Shown: positions 18,100-25,746 of the stretch, piece by piece
How positions within the stretch are numbered: position 1 is the first letter of the stretch
Layout of the letters: every line of letters starts with the position of its first letter
Assembly (NCBI GenBank): GCA_002898795.1
Contig: BEIG01000024.1
Span: 1 to 37,678 of the forward strand
DNA from: a bacterium HR30
GTDB taxonomy: Bacteria; Desulfobacterota; Binatia; HRBIN30
Direction: 5' to 3'
DNA: 37,678 nucleotides
Made by a program: the position numbers and the translations under genes
Notes under the pieces: generated by a model
The model's input: the letters and a program-made list of their open reading frames with translations, nothing else
Told to the model about the DNA's origin: nothing
Database searches by the model: none

Positions 18100-18157
18100 G
18101 GTTGGATTCCCCCTGTTGTCAGATTGGAGGGGTTCCAATCCAACCCCTTGATTTTTT
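18100..18157. terminator. Nested inverted repeats with T-run (terminator or attenuator-like)
   Basis: GGTTGGATT (18100-18108) pairs perfectly with AATCCAACC (18137-18145). Inside this, GATTGGA (18122-18128) pairs perfectly with TCCAATC (18134-18140) around a five-base loop. The two stems share 18137-18140, so they exclude each other. The plus strand continues into ATTTTTTG (18151-18158), which would suit an intrinsic terminator for plus-strand RNA. On the minus strand it would lie in the leader of the sigma-54 regulator and is followed by only TTTT. The function is an inference. Confidence 0.35.
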
Positions 18158-18273
18158 GAGCGTCACCGCGATCCCTCCGAGGGAACCCAGCGGTTGGGTC
18201 CTGCCCGCATCAGAGTTATTAAGCCGCTCACTTTGATTGAGTCGCAAAAGCGCCCGAAGCACAGCGTCGCTGG

Positions 18274-18288
18274 TACTCACTCTGAGTA
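18274..18288. promoter_or_regulatory. Inverted repeat TACTCA-ctc-TGAGTA upstream of lexA
   Basis: Six-base arms flank a three-base spacer, and the flanks extend the symmetry imperfectly as GGT and ACC. It lies about 155 bp upstream of lexA. It could be an operator for either divergent gene or a small RNA hairpin. No family of regulator can be assigned. Confidence 0.25.
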
Positions 18289-18355
18289 ACCCGAGGACCT
18301 CACCGTGGGATCCTGCCGAGGCACAGCCTTTTCGGGCAGCAGCGAGAGAGGAGTG

Positions 18356-18365
18356 GTTGTACAAC
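18356..18365. promoter_or_regulatory. Palindrome GTTGTACAAC upstream of lexA (candidate LexA box)
   Basis: This perfect ten-base palindrome lies 78 bp before the lexA start codon. LexA usually represses its own gene through a symmetric operator, and operator sequences differ between phyla. This is the most symmetric short element upstream of the gene and does not match the enterobacterial CTGT-N8-ACAG box. A second symmetric element (18274-18288) is a competitor. Confidence 0.35.
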
Positions 18366-18400
18366 TCTCGTCACACCCGTTGCGGTTTCGCTTTCCCTTC

Positions 18401-18417
18401 GCTACCCGCCGGGTAGC
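18401..18417 (+). promoter_or_regulatory. GC-rich hairpin in the lexA leader
   Basis: GCTACCC and GGGTAGC form a perfect seven-base stem with a three-base loop, ending 26 bases before the lexA GTG. It would be part of the lexA mRNA leader if transcription starts upstream, and could affect translation or transcript stability. No T-run follows, so a terminator is unlikely. Confidence 0.3.
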
Positions 18418-18443
18418 CACTACGCAAGTAAAAGAGAGAGCGC

Positions 18444-19049
18444 GTGGGAATCACAAAACGGCAAAAGGAAATTTACGACTTTGTGTGCTCGTTCCTGGAG
18501 AGGAACGGGTACGCGCCCACGATTGGTGAGATTTGTGCTCAGTTCGGGTTGTCCTCGGTGGCAACCGTCCACAAACATTTGACGAACCTCGAACGTCGGG
18601 GTTGGATCCGACGCCGATCGAATCTTAGCCGTTCCATCGAGCCTATCCCGCACGGAACCAGAACGGGGGCGATTGAGCTGCCGTTACTTGGCTACGTCGC
18701 TGCAGGGGCGCCCATCGAAGCGTTGGAGCAAGAGGGTACGTTTGCTGTGCCCGAGTCCTTCGTCCGGCGGCCAAACTGTTTCGTTCTTCGCGTCCGTGGC
18801 GACTCGATGATCGACGACGGGATTCTAGATGGCGACTACATCATTGTCGAAGAGCGGGCTACTGCGGATAACGGTGAGACCGTGGTTGCTTTGGTCCGGG
18901 GCGAGGCCACAGTGAAGAAATTTCACGCCGAGCCAAATGGCAAAGTTCGTCTCGTGCCAGCTCACCCTACCATGCCGCCGATCGAAGCTCGGGCTGACGA
19001 GGTCATGATCCGCGGCATCGTCGTTGCCGTACTACGGAAGTACTTGTGA
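18444..19049 (+). CDS. lexA: SOS repressor LexA
   Basis: This 201-residue LexA represses DNA-damage genes and self-cleaves when stimulated by RecA filaments. A winged helix-turn-helix covers about 1-70 and includes APTIGEICAQFGLSSVATVHKHLTNLERRGWI. The cleavage bond is the Ala-Gly in GYVAAGAP. The S24-type catalytic dyad is Ser in RVRGDSMIDDG and Lys in VRGEATVKKF. The start is GTG at 18444, preceded by purine-rich GAGAGAG. The stop overlaps the hemW GTG start (GTGA), so the two genes are translationally coupled. Length is typical. Confidence 0.97.
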   Translation: MGITKRQKEIYDFVCSFLERNGYAPTIGEICAQFGLSSVATVHKHLTNLERRGWIRRRSNLSRSIEPIPHGTRTGAIELPLLGYVAAGAPIEALEQEGTFAVPESFVRRPNCFVLRVRGDSMIDDGILDGDYIIVEERATADNGETVVALVRGEATVKKFHAEPNGKVRLVPAHPTMPPIEARADEVMIRGIVVAVLRKYL

Positions 19050-20275
19050 ATTCGAGCTGTTCCCTCGAGTCCTCGTTGCTGCGGGAGAATCAAGCCGCGG
19101 TCCGAACTAGGGCACCAAACGGGGAACTGAGTATTTACGTGCACATTCCTTATTGCGTGGCCAAGTGCCCGTACTGCGATTTCAACAGCGTCGCGTCGTC
19201 TTCCTGGCCGGAGGAGGAGTACGTGGCGGCCTTGGAGCGGGAACTAGGAACGTATGCGAAGACGGATGTTTTTGCCGGTTTGCCCGTGACGACGGTTTAC
19301 TTTGGGGGCGGAACACCGTCACTCTTTTCCCCGTGGGCTTTCGAACGCCTTCTGTCGGCAATCGCCAAGGACTGGCCGATGCACTCGTCTGCGGAGATCA
19401 CGATGGAGGCAAACCCTGGCACGGTTGAGATTCACCGCCTCCAGGCATTTCGCGCAGCCGGCATCAACCGTTTGAGCCTAGGCGTGCAATCCTTCAACGA
19501 CGAAAACTTGCGGCTTCTCGGCCGTATTCATGGGGCCCAGGAGGCGATCGAAGCGGTTGCTTCTGCCTATGGCGCAGGTTTCGATAACGTCAATGTCGAT
19601 CTAATGTACGCACTTCCCGGTCAGACCCTGCAGGCGTGGGAGCGCGATTTACTCCAAGCTTGCGCTCTCGAGCCGACCCATATTTCGGCCTACAACCTCA
19701 CGTATGAAGAAGGCACCCCGTTCTACTCGTGGCGCAAGCGCGGCCGGCTGCGGCCGCTAGAGGAAGAAACCGAAGTCGCCATGTTTACCTTGGCGGAAGA
19801 TCTCCTCTCCCAACACGGGTACTGCCGCTACGAGATCTCGAACTACGCGCAGCCTTCGTTCCCATGTCGACACAATCTGAGGTACTGGACTTGCCAACCT
19901 TATGTTGGCGTTGGAGCCGGGGCCCACGGCTACTCTTCGGCGGGCGGGAACCTCGGATGGGGGTTTCGTTGGGCGAATGAGCGCTCTCCAAGCCGTTACA
20001 TGGCTCAAGTCCAGAAAGAGGGGCACGCACGGGTCGGTCTAGACCACTTAGACTTCCATCAAGCCGCGGGGGAATTTGTTTTTCTCACACTTCGTTGCAC
20101 CGAGGGGATCGATGCAGCCGCGTTCGCTCGGCGGTTTGACCGCCGGGTCGACGAGGCTTTCCCAGTAATTCATTCGCTGGTCGCGACTGGACTTTTGGAA
20201 CCCACACCTCAGGGATGGCGGCTCTCCCCTCGCGGAACGCTGCTAGCGGACTCGGTGTTCGCTGAGTTTCTTTGA
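19046..20275 (+). CDS. hemW: Haem chaperone HemW (radical SAM, coproporphyrinogen oxidase-like)
   Basis: This 409-residue radical SAM protein belongs to the HemW family, which binds haem and delivers it to membrane haemoproteins. It was formerly annotated as oxygen-independent coproporphyrinogen III oxidase. The iron-sulfur motif CVAKCPYC is at residues 37-44, followed by the family hallmark DFNS. Other landmarks are YFGGGTPSLF, ITMEANPGTVE, INRLSLGVQSF, VNVDLMYALPGQT and, near residue 275, CRHNLRYW then VGVGAGAHGY. The C-terminal HemW domain is complete. The first 27 residues are poorly conserved, but the GTG start coincides with the lexA stop. There is no sign of a true HemN N-terminal extension. 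Confidence 0.93.
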   Translation: MNSSCSLESSLLRENQAAVRTRAPNGELSIYVHIPYCVAKCPYCDFNSVASSSWPEEEYVAALERELGTYAKTDVFAGLPVTTVYFGGGTPSLFSPWAFERLLSAIAKDWPMHSSAEITMEANPGTVEIHRLQAFRAAGINRLSLGVQSFNDENLRLLGRIHGAQEAIEAVASAYGAGFDNVNVDLMYALPGQTLQAWERDLLQACALEPTHISAYNLTYEEGTPFYSWRKRGRLRPLEEETEVAMFTLAEDLLSQHGYCRYEISNYAQPSFPCRHNLRYWTCQPYVGVGAGAHGYSSAGGNLGWGFRWANERSPSRYMAQVQKEGHARVGLDHLDFHQAAGEFVFLTLRCTEGIDAAAFARRFDRRVDEAFPVIHSLVATGLLEPTPQGWRLSPRGTLLADSVFAEFL

Positions 20276-20295
20276 GCGGGCAGAACGAACTCGGT

Positions 20296-21075
20296 TTACC
20301 ACACCTGGCGCTTGGCGTTGCGCGTAGCGAGCGCCAGTGTTGCTGCAGCAAAAACAACCGAGACCAACAGACTTGTTGCGAACGAGGGAAGCCCCTCAAG
20401 CGAAGGCGCCTCCTGCCAGTAAAGACTGCGGCGTAAGGCTGCCATCCCATACATGAGTGGGTTGACGACCATGAGGAGCCAGATCGGCAGCGGTGCATCG
20501 TTGACGGGAAACACCGCACCGGAGAGGAACCAAAGGGGTAACAACAACATGTTCATCACGGCATGGAAACCTTGAGTGGAATCCATCCGCCAGGCGATGC
20601 TCAGCCCAAGCCCACTCAACGCGATGGCAAGGACACTCATCACGAGCACCGTGAGCACAAACGGGCCAAGCGCCAGGCGAACGCCGCCCGCTGGGGCGAA
20701 TGCCAGCATCAACGTGCCTTGAAGAGTAGCGAGCGTGGCAGATCCCAAAACCTGTCCCAGCACGATGGCAGACCTGGCCATCGGTGCCACCAAGACCCCC
20801 TGCAAAAAGCCCGACTTGCGGTCCTCAACGGTCGCGATCGTGGCAAAAATCGCGGTGAACAACAAAACCAAAACAACCGTTCCCGGGTAGAAGTACTCAA
20901 CGTACGATACACCGGCAAAGCCTGTGGGCCGAAAGGAGGCATTGAGCCCCCCTCCAAGTAAGAGCCAAAACACGAGTGGCTGCAGCAACGCCCCGGTTAC
21001 GCGACTTCGCTGCCGGACAAAGCGAACCATTTCCCGCCACCACAATCCCCACACAGGGAGAATCCACCGTCTCAT
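20296..21075 (-). CDS. ABC-2 type exporter permease
   Basis: This 259-residue integral membrane protein has about six hydrophobic segments and belongs to the ABC-2 transporter family (DrrB/NodJ-like). Typical motifs are VEYFYPGTVVLVLLFTAIF, EDRKSGFLQGVLVAPM and, late, NPLMYGMAALR. I chose the ATG at 21075 because it overlaps the stop of the ATPase gene (ATGA). Continuation upstream is only a shadow of that gene. Together with the ATPase it forms a two-component exporter whose substrate (drug, lipid or polysaccharide) cannot be told from sequence. The 3' end is convergent with hemW, 20 bp apart. Confidence 0.93.
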   Translation of the reverse strand: MRRWILPVWGLWWREMVRFVRQRSRVTGALLQPLVFWLLLGGGLNASFRPTGFAGVSYVEYFYPGTVVLVLLFTAIFATIATVEDRKSGFLQGVLVAPMARSAIVLGQVLGSATLATLQGTLMLAFAPAGGVRLALGPFVLTVLVMSVLAIALSGLGLSIAWRMDSTQGFHAVMNMLLLPLWFLSGAVFPVNDAPLPIWLLMVVNPLMYGMAALRRSLYWQEAPSLEGLPSFATSLLVSVVFAAATLALATRNAKRQVW

Positions 21076-22112
21076 ACCAGCTCTCCGCGATCCCCTTCTC
21101 CCACCCAAAACCGCTGGCCGGTGTGATGAACAAAAACGTCCTCCAGCGTCGGGCGTCCGTAAGAAATGAGAGAGATGGCCTGCCCAAAACGTTCGACAAG
21201 TCGTGGGACCCATTGGTGAGCCTCTGGACACTCTGCCCGAACCGTGCCGTCAACCACCCGCGCAGCCAAGCCAAATTCACGCTGCACCGCATCGGCGAGA
21301 TCAGGGGCACGCTCGGTGTGGATCACCAGCACATCGCCACCCACTTCCGCCTTCAATGATGCGGGAGAGCCAAGGGCCACTAACTTGCCTCGATGCAAGA
21401 TCGCAACCCGATCGGAGCGATCCGCTTCTTCCATGAAGTGGGTGGTAAAGACCACCGTGGTTCCATCGAGGCTTTGTAGTTGTCGGAGCAACAGAAAGAA
21501 ATCCCTGCGTGCCCCAGGGTCGAGACCCGTACTCGGTTCATCCAGGAGCAACAAAGGCGGTCGGGGAAGCAGGCATTTCGCCAGCTCAACCCGCCGCTGC
21601 ATCCCGCCCGATAATCGTTCCACGAGTTCGTTTTGGCGCTCCGCTAAACCAAAGCGCTCCAACAATTCCTGTGCTCTGTGGCGTACAGCGCTGCCCCACA
21701 GCCCATACAACTGGGCGTGCGCCAAAAGATTTTCCCACACAGTGAGCTTCGGATCCAAGCTTGGCCGTTGAAAGACCACTCCCAAGTACAGGCGAATTCG
21801 CCAAGGTTCCTCGTGCGAAGCATCGAAAATGCGCACCGCCCCCTCGACGGGGGCCACCAACGTCGAAAGAATTCGGAACAGCGTGGTCTTACCACCCCCA
21901 TTAGGCCCAAGCAGCGCAAACATCTCTCCTTGGTACACCTCGAACGACACACCCTGCAAAGCCCATCGGTCGCCATACCGGTATCCCAACGATTCAACTG
22001 CTACCGCCACCGTTCGAGGCGAAGTAGCCGCCGTCACGTTTGCAGATCCTGAACTAATGATGCGCGGCTGGAGCATCGGGGGCCTTGTAGCGATTCCTTT
22101 CCTCATTGCCAC
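21072..22112 (-). CDS. ABC-2 type exporter ATPase
   Basis: This 346-residue ATPase pairs with the permease that overlaps its 3' end. Walker A GPNGGGKT is at 69-76, the Q-loop lies in VVFQRPSLDPKLTVWENL, the signature LSGGMQ is at 167-172, Walker B LLLLDEPSTGLD starts near 187 and the H-loop His is in TTHFMEEAD. The C-terminal 90 residues form the extra domain usual in DrrA-type exporters. The GTG at 22112 has GAGGG six bases upstream; the ATG two codons later is an alternative. The first 35 residues are rich in small and polar residues and unlike the family. It diverges from the beta-propeller gene across 49 bp. Confidence 0.93.
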   Translation of the reverse strand: MAMRKGIATRPPMLQPRIISSGSANVTAATSPRTVAVAVESLGYRYGDRWALQGVSFEVYQGEMFALLGPNGGGKTTLFRILSTLVAPVEGAVRIFDASHEEPWRIRLYLGVVFQRPSLDPKLTVWENLLAHAQLYGLWGSAVRHRAQELLERFGLAERQNELVERLSGGMQRRVELAKCLLPRPPLLLLDEPSTGLDPGARRDFFLLLRQLQSLDGTTVVFTTHFMEEADRSDRVAILHRGKLVALGSPASLKAEVGGDVLVIHTERAPDLADAVQREFGLAARVVDGTVRAECPEAHQWVPRLVERFGQAISLISYGRPTLEDVFVHHTGQRFWVGEGDRGELV

Positions 22113-22161
22113 GTTGTTCCCTCGCTAGCTCCTATGCTATGCGGCTGTTGGCCTTGGAGGG

Positions 22162-23913
22162 ATGCGGATGGAGCAAACTTGGTTGGGGAGGGTACACCAC
22201 CGCGCGGTACTGCTGTTACTCCTCTGTTTTTGTGGCGGCACCGCCTCGCGGGCGGACATTCCAGCAGAACCGATTCGACTCAGTGTGCCACTTGTAGGTA
22301 GTAGTCTCGATGCTGACGTCCTGTTTGTCCGCCCGAACGCGGACGGGAGCGTCGCGCTTTTGCTCACGGCCGCGAGCAACCTCGTCGGCAGCGATCGCAA
22401 CGGTAAAAGCGACGTGTTTGTTGTGGACGTGGAAAGCCTGCTCGCCGAGCGTGTCAGCATTTCCTTTCTTGGTCGCGACCCCAACGACGGAAGCTTTCCC
22501 GGTGTTTTGACCGACGACGGATCTATCGCGGTGTTTGGCTCTGCGGCGAACAATTTGGTGACCGGCGACTTCAATCGTACTCCAGACCTTTTCCTGTTCG
22601 ACCGCAACTCCCGACGCACCAGCATTTTGACGCTGGCCAATGACGGGCTCGGGGGCGGAACGGTCCCAGATCTCCCTCCAGCCGTCTCCCCCGAAGGCCG
22701 TTGGATCGCCTTTGCTTCCCAGTCAGACGACTTCGTGGCAAACGACCGGAACGAAGCCAGCGACGTGTTCGTGCTCGATCGCGAATCGGGAACGATCACA
22801 GCGATGACTCTCACCAGGCTCGGGGCGACCGAAGTTCGAACTGCCAACGGGCCTAGTGCGGGCCCCGCGATCAGCACGGACGGCTGCATTGTGGCGTTCT
22901 TCTCCGACGCGAGCAACTTGGTCGAGCGCGACCGCAACGAGGCGCGCGACGTGTTCGTGCGTGACCGCTGCAACGATACCATCGAACGCGTCAGCGTGGC
23001 CAGTAATGGCGCCGAGGCCAATGGGCCCAGCCAAATAGAACTTGCGACTCTTGCGCTCAGTGGCGATGGCCGGTTCGTTGCATTTTCCTCTCGGGCCACG
23101 AACTTAGATGGTGATACCGGGCGCCGATCCCAGATCTTTGTGCGAGACCGCTTCTTGGGCACGACGCGGTTGGTGAGTCGTTCCCCAACGGGCGACATAG
23201 CCAATGCTCCATCGGTTTCACCAAGCCTCGACCGGGAAGGCCGGTTTCTCGTGTTTCAGTCTGCCGCAACTAACCTCTCGCCGGACGACGTGTGGCCTGG
23301 GGAGGACGTATTCGTGGTGGACCTAACCGATGGCGAGCTCCATCTTATCAGCCGTCCCAGCGCCGGCGGAGAGGCCGATGGTGACAGCTACGCCCCGAGC
23401 ATCTCCGCCGACGGCAGCCGAATCGTTTTCCTATCCCGAGCCCGCTTGAGCCCCGTGGATACCGACACACGGGTGGACGCTTACATCACCGCGAACCCCA
23501 TGTTTGGAAAGCCGCCCGGAGGATTAACCCCCACACCTGAAACCCCACCGAGCCCGACACCATCGAGCACAGCGACTCTGAGCCCCTCCGCAACTTTAGA
23601 ACCAACGGCCACAGTTACGCCAACGCCGACGTTTACTGAGACAGCGACACCGCCTCCAACCGCAACACCTACGCTTCACGTGGATGCGACGTCTACACCG
23701 GAAGCACCAGCAGTCGGTACAGCCACGGCGACGGCCACAGCCACAACCACGGTCCCCACACCTGTACCCTCTAGGCCGGCGGGTGGAAGCGGCGATGGCT
23801 GCGGATGCCGCATCGACCCCGAAACCGGCCAACTCACGGGATCTCCTATCTCGCCTTGGGCACTGTTACCCATGGCTTGGGTGCTTTGGTCTCGACGCTT
23901 TCGGAAACAATGA
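22162..23913 (+). CDS. Exported TolB/PD40-like beta-propeller protein with Pro/Thr stalk and C-terminal sorting-like tail
   Basis: This 583-residue protein starts with a signal peptide (basic start, hydrophobic core at about 15-25, then Ala-Asp). About seven repeats of roughly 60 residues follow to about residue 450. Each resembles a PD40/TolB blade with a SxAxNLV-DRN--SDVFVxDR core, suggesting a seven-bladed propeller. The region from about 455 to 550 is almost entirely Pro, Thr, Ala and Ser (TPTPTFTET-type), built from short degenerate TC/AC-rich DNA repeats, for example near 23717-23752. The end has GDGCGCR, a short hydrophobic stretch (WALLPMAWVLW) and an RRFRK tail. This matches the tripartite layout of the S8/FG-GAP protein at 6912-11249. 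The stop overlaps the pyrE start (ATGA). The ligand or partner is unknown. Confidence 0.87.
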   Translation: MRMEQTWLGRVHHRAVLLLLLCFCGGTASRADIPAEPIRLSVPLVGSSLDADVLFVRPNADGSVALLLTAASNLVGSDRNGKSDVFVVDVESLLAERVSISFLGRDPNDGSFPGVLTDDGSIAVFGSAANNLVTGDFNRTPDLFLFDRNSRRTSILTLANDGLGGGTVPDLPPAVSPEGRWIAFASQSDDFVANDRNEASDVFVLDRESGTITAMTLTRLGATEVRTANGPSAGPAISTDGCIVAFFSDASNLVERDRNEARDVFVRDRCNDTIERVSVASNGAEANGPSQIELATLALSGDGRFVAFSSRATNLDGDTGRRSQIFVRDRFLGTTRLVSRSPTGDIANAPSVSPSLDREGRFLVFQSAATNLSPDDVWPGEDVFVVDLTDGELHLISRPSAGGEADGDSYAPSISADGSRIVFLSRARLSPVDTDTRVDAYITANPMFGKPPGGLTPTPETPPSPTPSSTATLSPSATLEPTATVTPTPTFTETATPPPTATPTLHVDATSTPEAPAVGTATATATATTTVPTPVPSRPAGGSGDGCGCRIDPETGQLTGSPISPWALLPMAWVLWSRRFRKQ

Positions 23914-24512
23914 CTCGCCCGGCGGCGCGGGATGTGGCGGAGCTTCTCGCCCAAATAGGAGCGTTACGCTTTGGCCGTTTTCGCCTCAAGGATGGCCGCG
24001 AATCGCCCTTCTACATCGATTTGCGCGGCATCATCGCTTTTCCGCGTGTGCTCCGAAAGGTAGGCGAGTGGCTGTCAGCAGTTGCGACACCGCTGCACTA
24101 CGATTGCATTGCCGCGATCCCCTATGCTGGCATTCCGTTGGGAGTAGCCATGGCCCTAGCAGCGGACAAACCGCTTGTTTACGCCCGCAAGGAAGCCAAA
24201 GACTACGGCACGGAGCGCCGGGTAGAAGGCCATTTCCGCCGTGGCGATCGCGCACTCGTGGTGGACGATGTGCTCACCAGCGGGGCAGCAAAGGTTGAGG
24301 CGCTTGCTCCCCTCCGCGACGTTGGGCTGGTGGTTACGGACGTTCTTGTCATTGTGGACCGGGAAGAGGGTGGGGCAGAACTGTTACGACATTCGGGAAT
24401 CACGAGCCACCGACTCATCACCGTGCGGGAAGTTCTCCGCGAGTTCCGGAACCTGGGCCTGGTTACGAGTTCAGATTACGACTCGGCCTTACGCTTCTTG
24501 ACCAAAACATGA
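23910..24512 (+). CDS. pyrE: Orotate phosphoribosyltransferase PyrE
   Basis: This 200-residue enzyme transfers phosphoribosyl from PRPP to orotate to give OMP in pyrimidine synthesis. The PRPP-binding motif ALVVDDVLTSGAAK is at about 115-128. The flexible loop and substrate segment YARKEAKDYGTERRVEG (about 91-107) and LKDGRESPFYIDLR near the N-terminus are typical of OPRTs. I chose the ATG at 23910, which overlaps the propeller stop; a longer frame to 23805 is a shadow. The gene is isolated from other pyrimidine genes and sits in a cluster with a propeller protein, a protease and a glycosidase. Confidence 0.93.
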   Translation: MTRPAARDVAELLAQIGALRFGRFRLKDGRESPFYIDLRGIIAFPRVLRKVGEWLSAVATPLHYDCIAAIPYAGIPLGVAMALAADKPLVYARKEAKDYGTERRVEGHFRRGDRALVVDDVLTSGAAKVEALAPLRDVGLVVTDVLVIVDREEGGAELLRHSGITSHRLITVREVLREFRNLGLVTSSDYDSALRFLTKT

Positions 24513-25744
24513 AGGTTCCCCAAGCGTTGTCGGGGCATCGGCGCACCCGTTCCCGCAACTTGGTCCAAACTGATCACCGTGGCCTGCGGCTGACAGCAGA
24601 ACACCATCGTGGACCACTGACTGCTCTTGCACTGAGTATCCGGGCCGGTGCACGGTTCGACGGGCCTCATCCGGGTCTTGCCCACGCTGTCGAGCACATG
24701 ATGTTCCAGGGGACGAAGAACCTCGACCAACGTGCTCTAACCGAGCTTGCTGCACAACTGGGCGGGCAACACAACGCTGTCACCCGGTACGAAACGATCA
24801 CGTTGACATTCGAGTGTTTCAACCAAGATGCGGAACGGGCACTGTGGCTGCTCGCCGAGCAATACTACAACACCGTCGTAGACGAACAGCGATGGAAGGT
24901 GGAACGCCGAGTGGTACTCGACGAGCTTCGGGGATACCGAAGCGATCCAGTCCACACGCTAGAGGAAAGCGCTTTTTGCCGCTTTTTTCGGGGAGCCTTA
25001 GCCCACCCCATCGCTGGCACCTCGCGCTCCTTGGCCAACCTGAACGCAAAGGCCATTCGAGCCTTTCTCAAACGGCACTTCGTTCACGGTGCCACGTCCC
25101 TAGCGATTGCCGGCGGAGCTGACCCCGAACGCATCCTGCAGACCGCCGAGCGGCTTTTCTGGGGTGAACCAACGCCCGCGCCTCCGCCACCGCCAGTTGC
25201 GCCCGGCCAGTCAGGGATTCTCCGGCGACGCCAACACGGTACCGTTGGATACGTTACCTTTCTCATCGAGGCGCCCGCCTCGTTTCCGGACTTCTTCGCC
25301 GCCGCAACGGCTCTAGAGGTTCTCGGCGATGCTCCCGACACACGGTTGTTCCAAGAGATTCGCGGGCGACGTGGACTAGGCTACGCCGTCGATACTGGAT
25401 CCGCTTGGGGGCCCGACTGGGCGCTGTTTACCATCGGAGCGAGTTGCCCACGGGGCGACGTAGGCCGGTTGCGCGATACGATCGAAACCATTTGTAACCA
25501 GGCCTCAGAGTCGGGCTTCACGCAGGAGGAGTTCGACCGCGCCCGCAAGAAGCTGCGCTTTGCGTACGCACTGCTGGAAGATAGCTTGTTGGACCGTGCG
25601 GTGACTCTAGCTGAAGATCGACTCCTAGGTTTTCCGCTTCCGGAAGAAGTTGAAGTCCTTATCGCGAACCTTTCCAGGGACGAAGTGTCTCAAGCCTGGC
25701 GACAGGTTTGGCAGGGTCGTCGATTGACCGCTTTGCTGATGTAG
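24509..25744 (+). CDS. M16-family zinc metallopeptidase
   Basis: This 411-residue, single-length M16B peptidase has the inverted zinc motif HAVEH at residues 59-63 (His59, Glu62, His63) within GLAHAVEHMMFQGT. Glu139 in VVLDELRGY, 76 residues after His63, is the expected third zinc ligand. The C-terminal inactive-type half has the GRRGLGYAVDTGSAW motif of the family. No signal peptide is evident, so it is probably cytoplasmic or exported by an unseen route. The ATG overlaps the pyrE stop (ATGA). M16B enzymes often work as dimers or with a second inactive subunit, but no partner is encoded nearby. The physiological substrate is unknown. Confidence 0.92.
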   Translation: MKVPQALSGHRRTRSRNLVQTDHRGLRLTAEHHRGPLTALALSIRAGARFDGPHPGLAHAVEHMMFQGTKNLDQRALTELAAQLGGQHNAVTRYETITLTFECFNQDAERALWLLAEQYYNTVVDEQRWKVERRVVLDELRGYRSDPVHTLEESAFCRFFRGALAHPIAGTSRSLANLNAKAIRAFLKRHFVHGATSLAIAGGADPERILQTAERLFWGEPTPAPPPPPVAPGQSGILRRRQHGTVGYVTFLIEAPASFPDFFAAATALEVLGDAPDTRLFQEIRGRRGLGYAVDTGSAWGPDWALFTIGASCPRGDVGRLRDTIETICNQASESGFTQEEFDRARKKLRFAYALLEDSLLDRAVTLAEDRLLGFPLPEEVEVLIANLSRDEVSQAWRQVWQGRRLTALLM

Positions 25745-25746
25745 CC

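Larger units (their letters stand above)
17985..18443. other. 459 bp divergent regulatory region between the sigma-54 regulator and lexA
   Basis: The two genes diverge from here, so it must hold both promoters. I see no gene. It contains several perfect inverted repeats, listed separately: a pair of competing stems at 18100-18145 followed by a T-run, TACTCA/TGAGTA at 18274-18288, GTTGTACAAC at 18356-18365 and GCTACCC/GGGTAGC at 18401-18417. A minus-strand frame that would extend the regulator N-terminus covers 17985-18143 but is probably untranslated. Confidence 0.5.

Noticed and set aside
17985-18143. N-terminal extension of the sigma-54 regulator to 18143
   Set aside because: A very strong GGAGGAGGG site lies directly before the internal ATG at 17984, and the extension covers the stem-loop region.
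18126-18150. GGTTCCAATCC resembling a tRNA T-arm
   Set aside because: The flanking stem does not pair as a T-arm, and no D-arm, anticodon arm or acceptor stem is found upstream.
23717-23752. Short tandem repeat array as an independent element
   Set aside because: It is the DNA form of the Thr/Ala/Pro-rich stalk inside a coding region, not a separate repeat or CRISPR.
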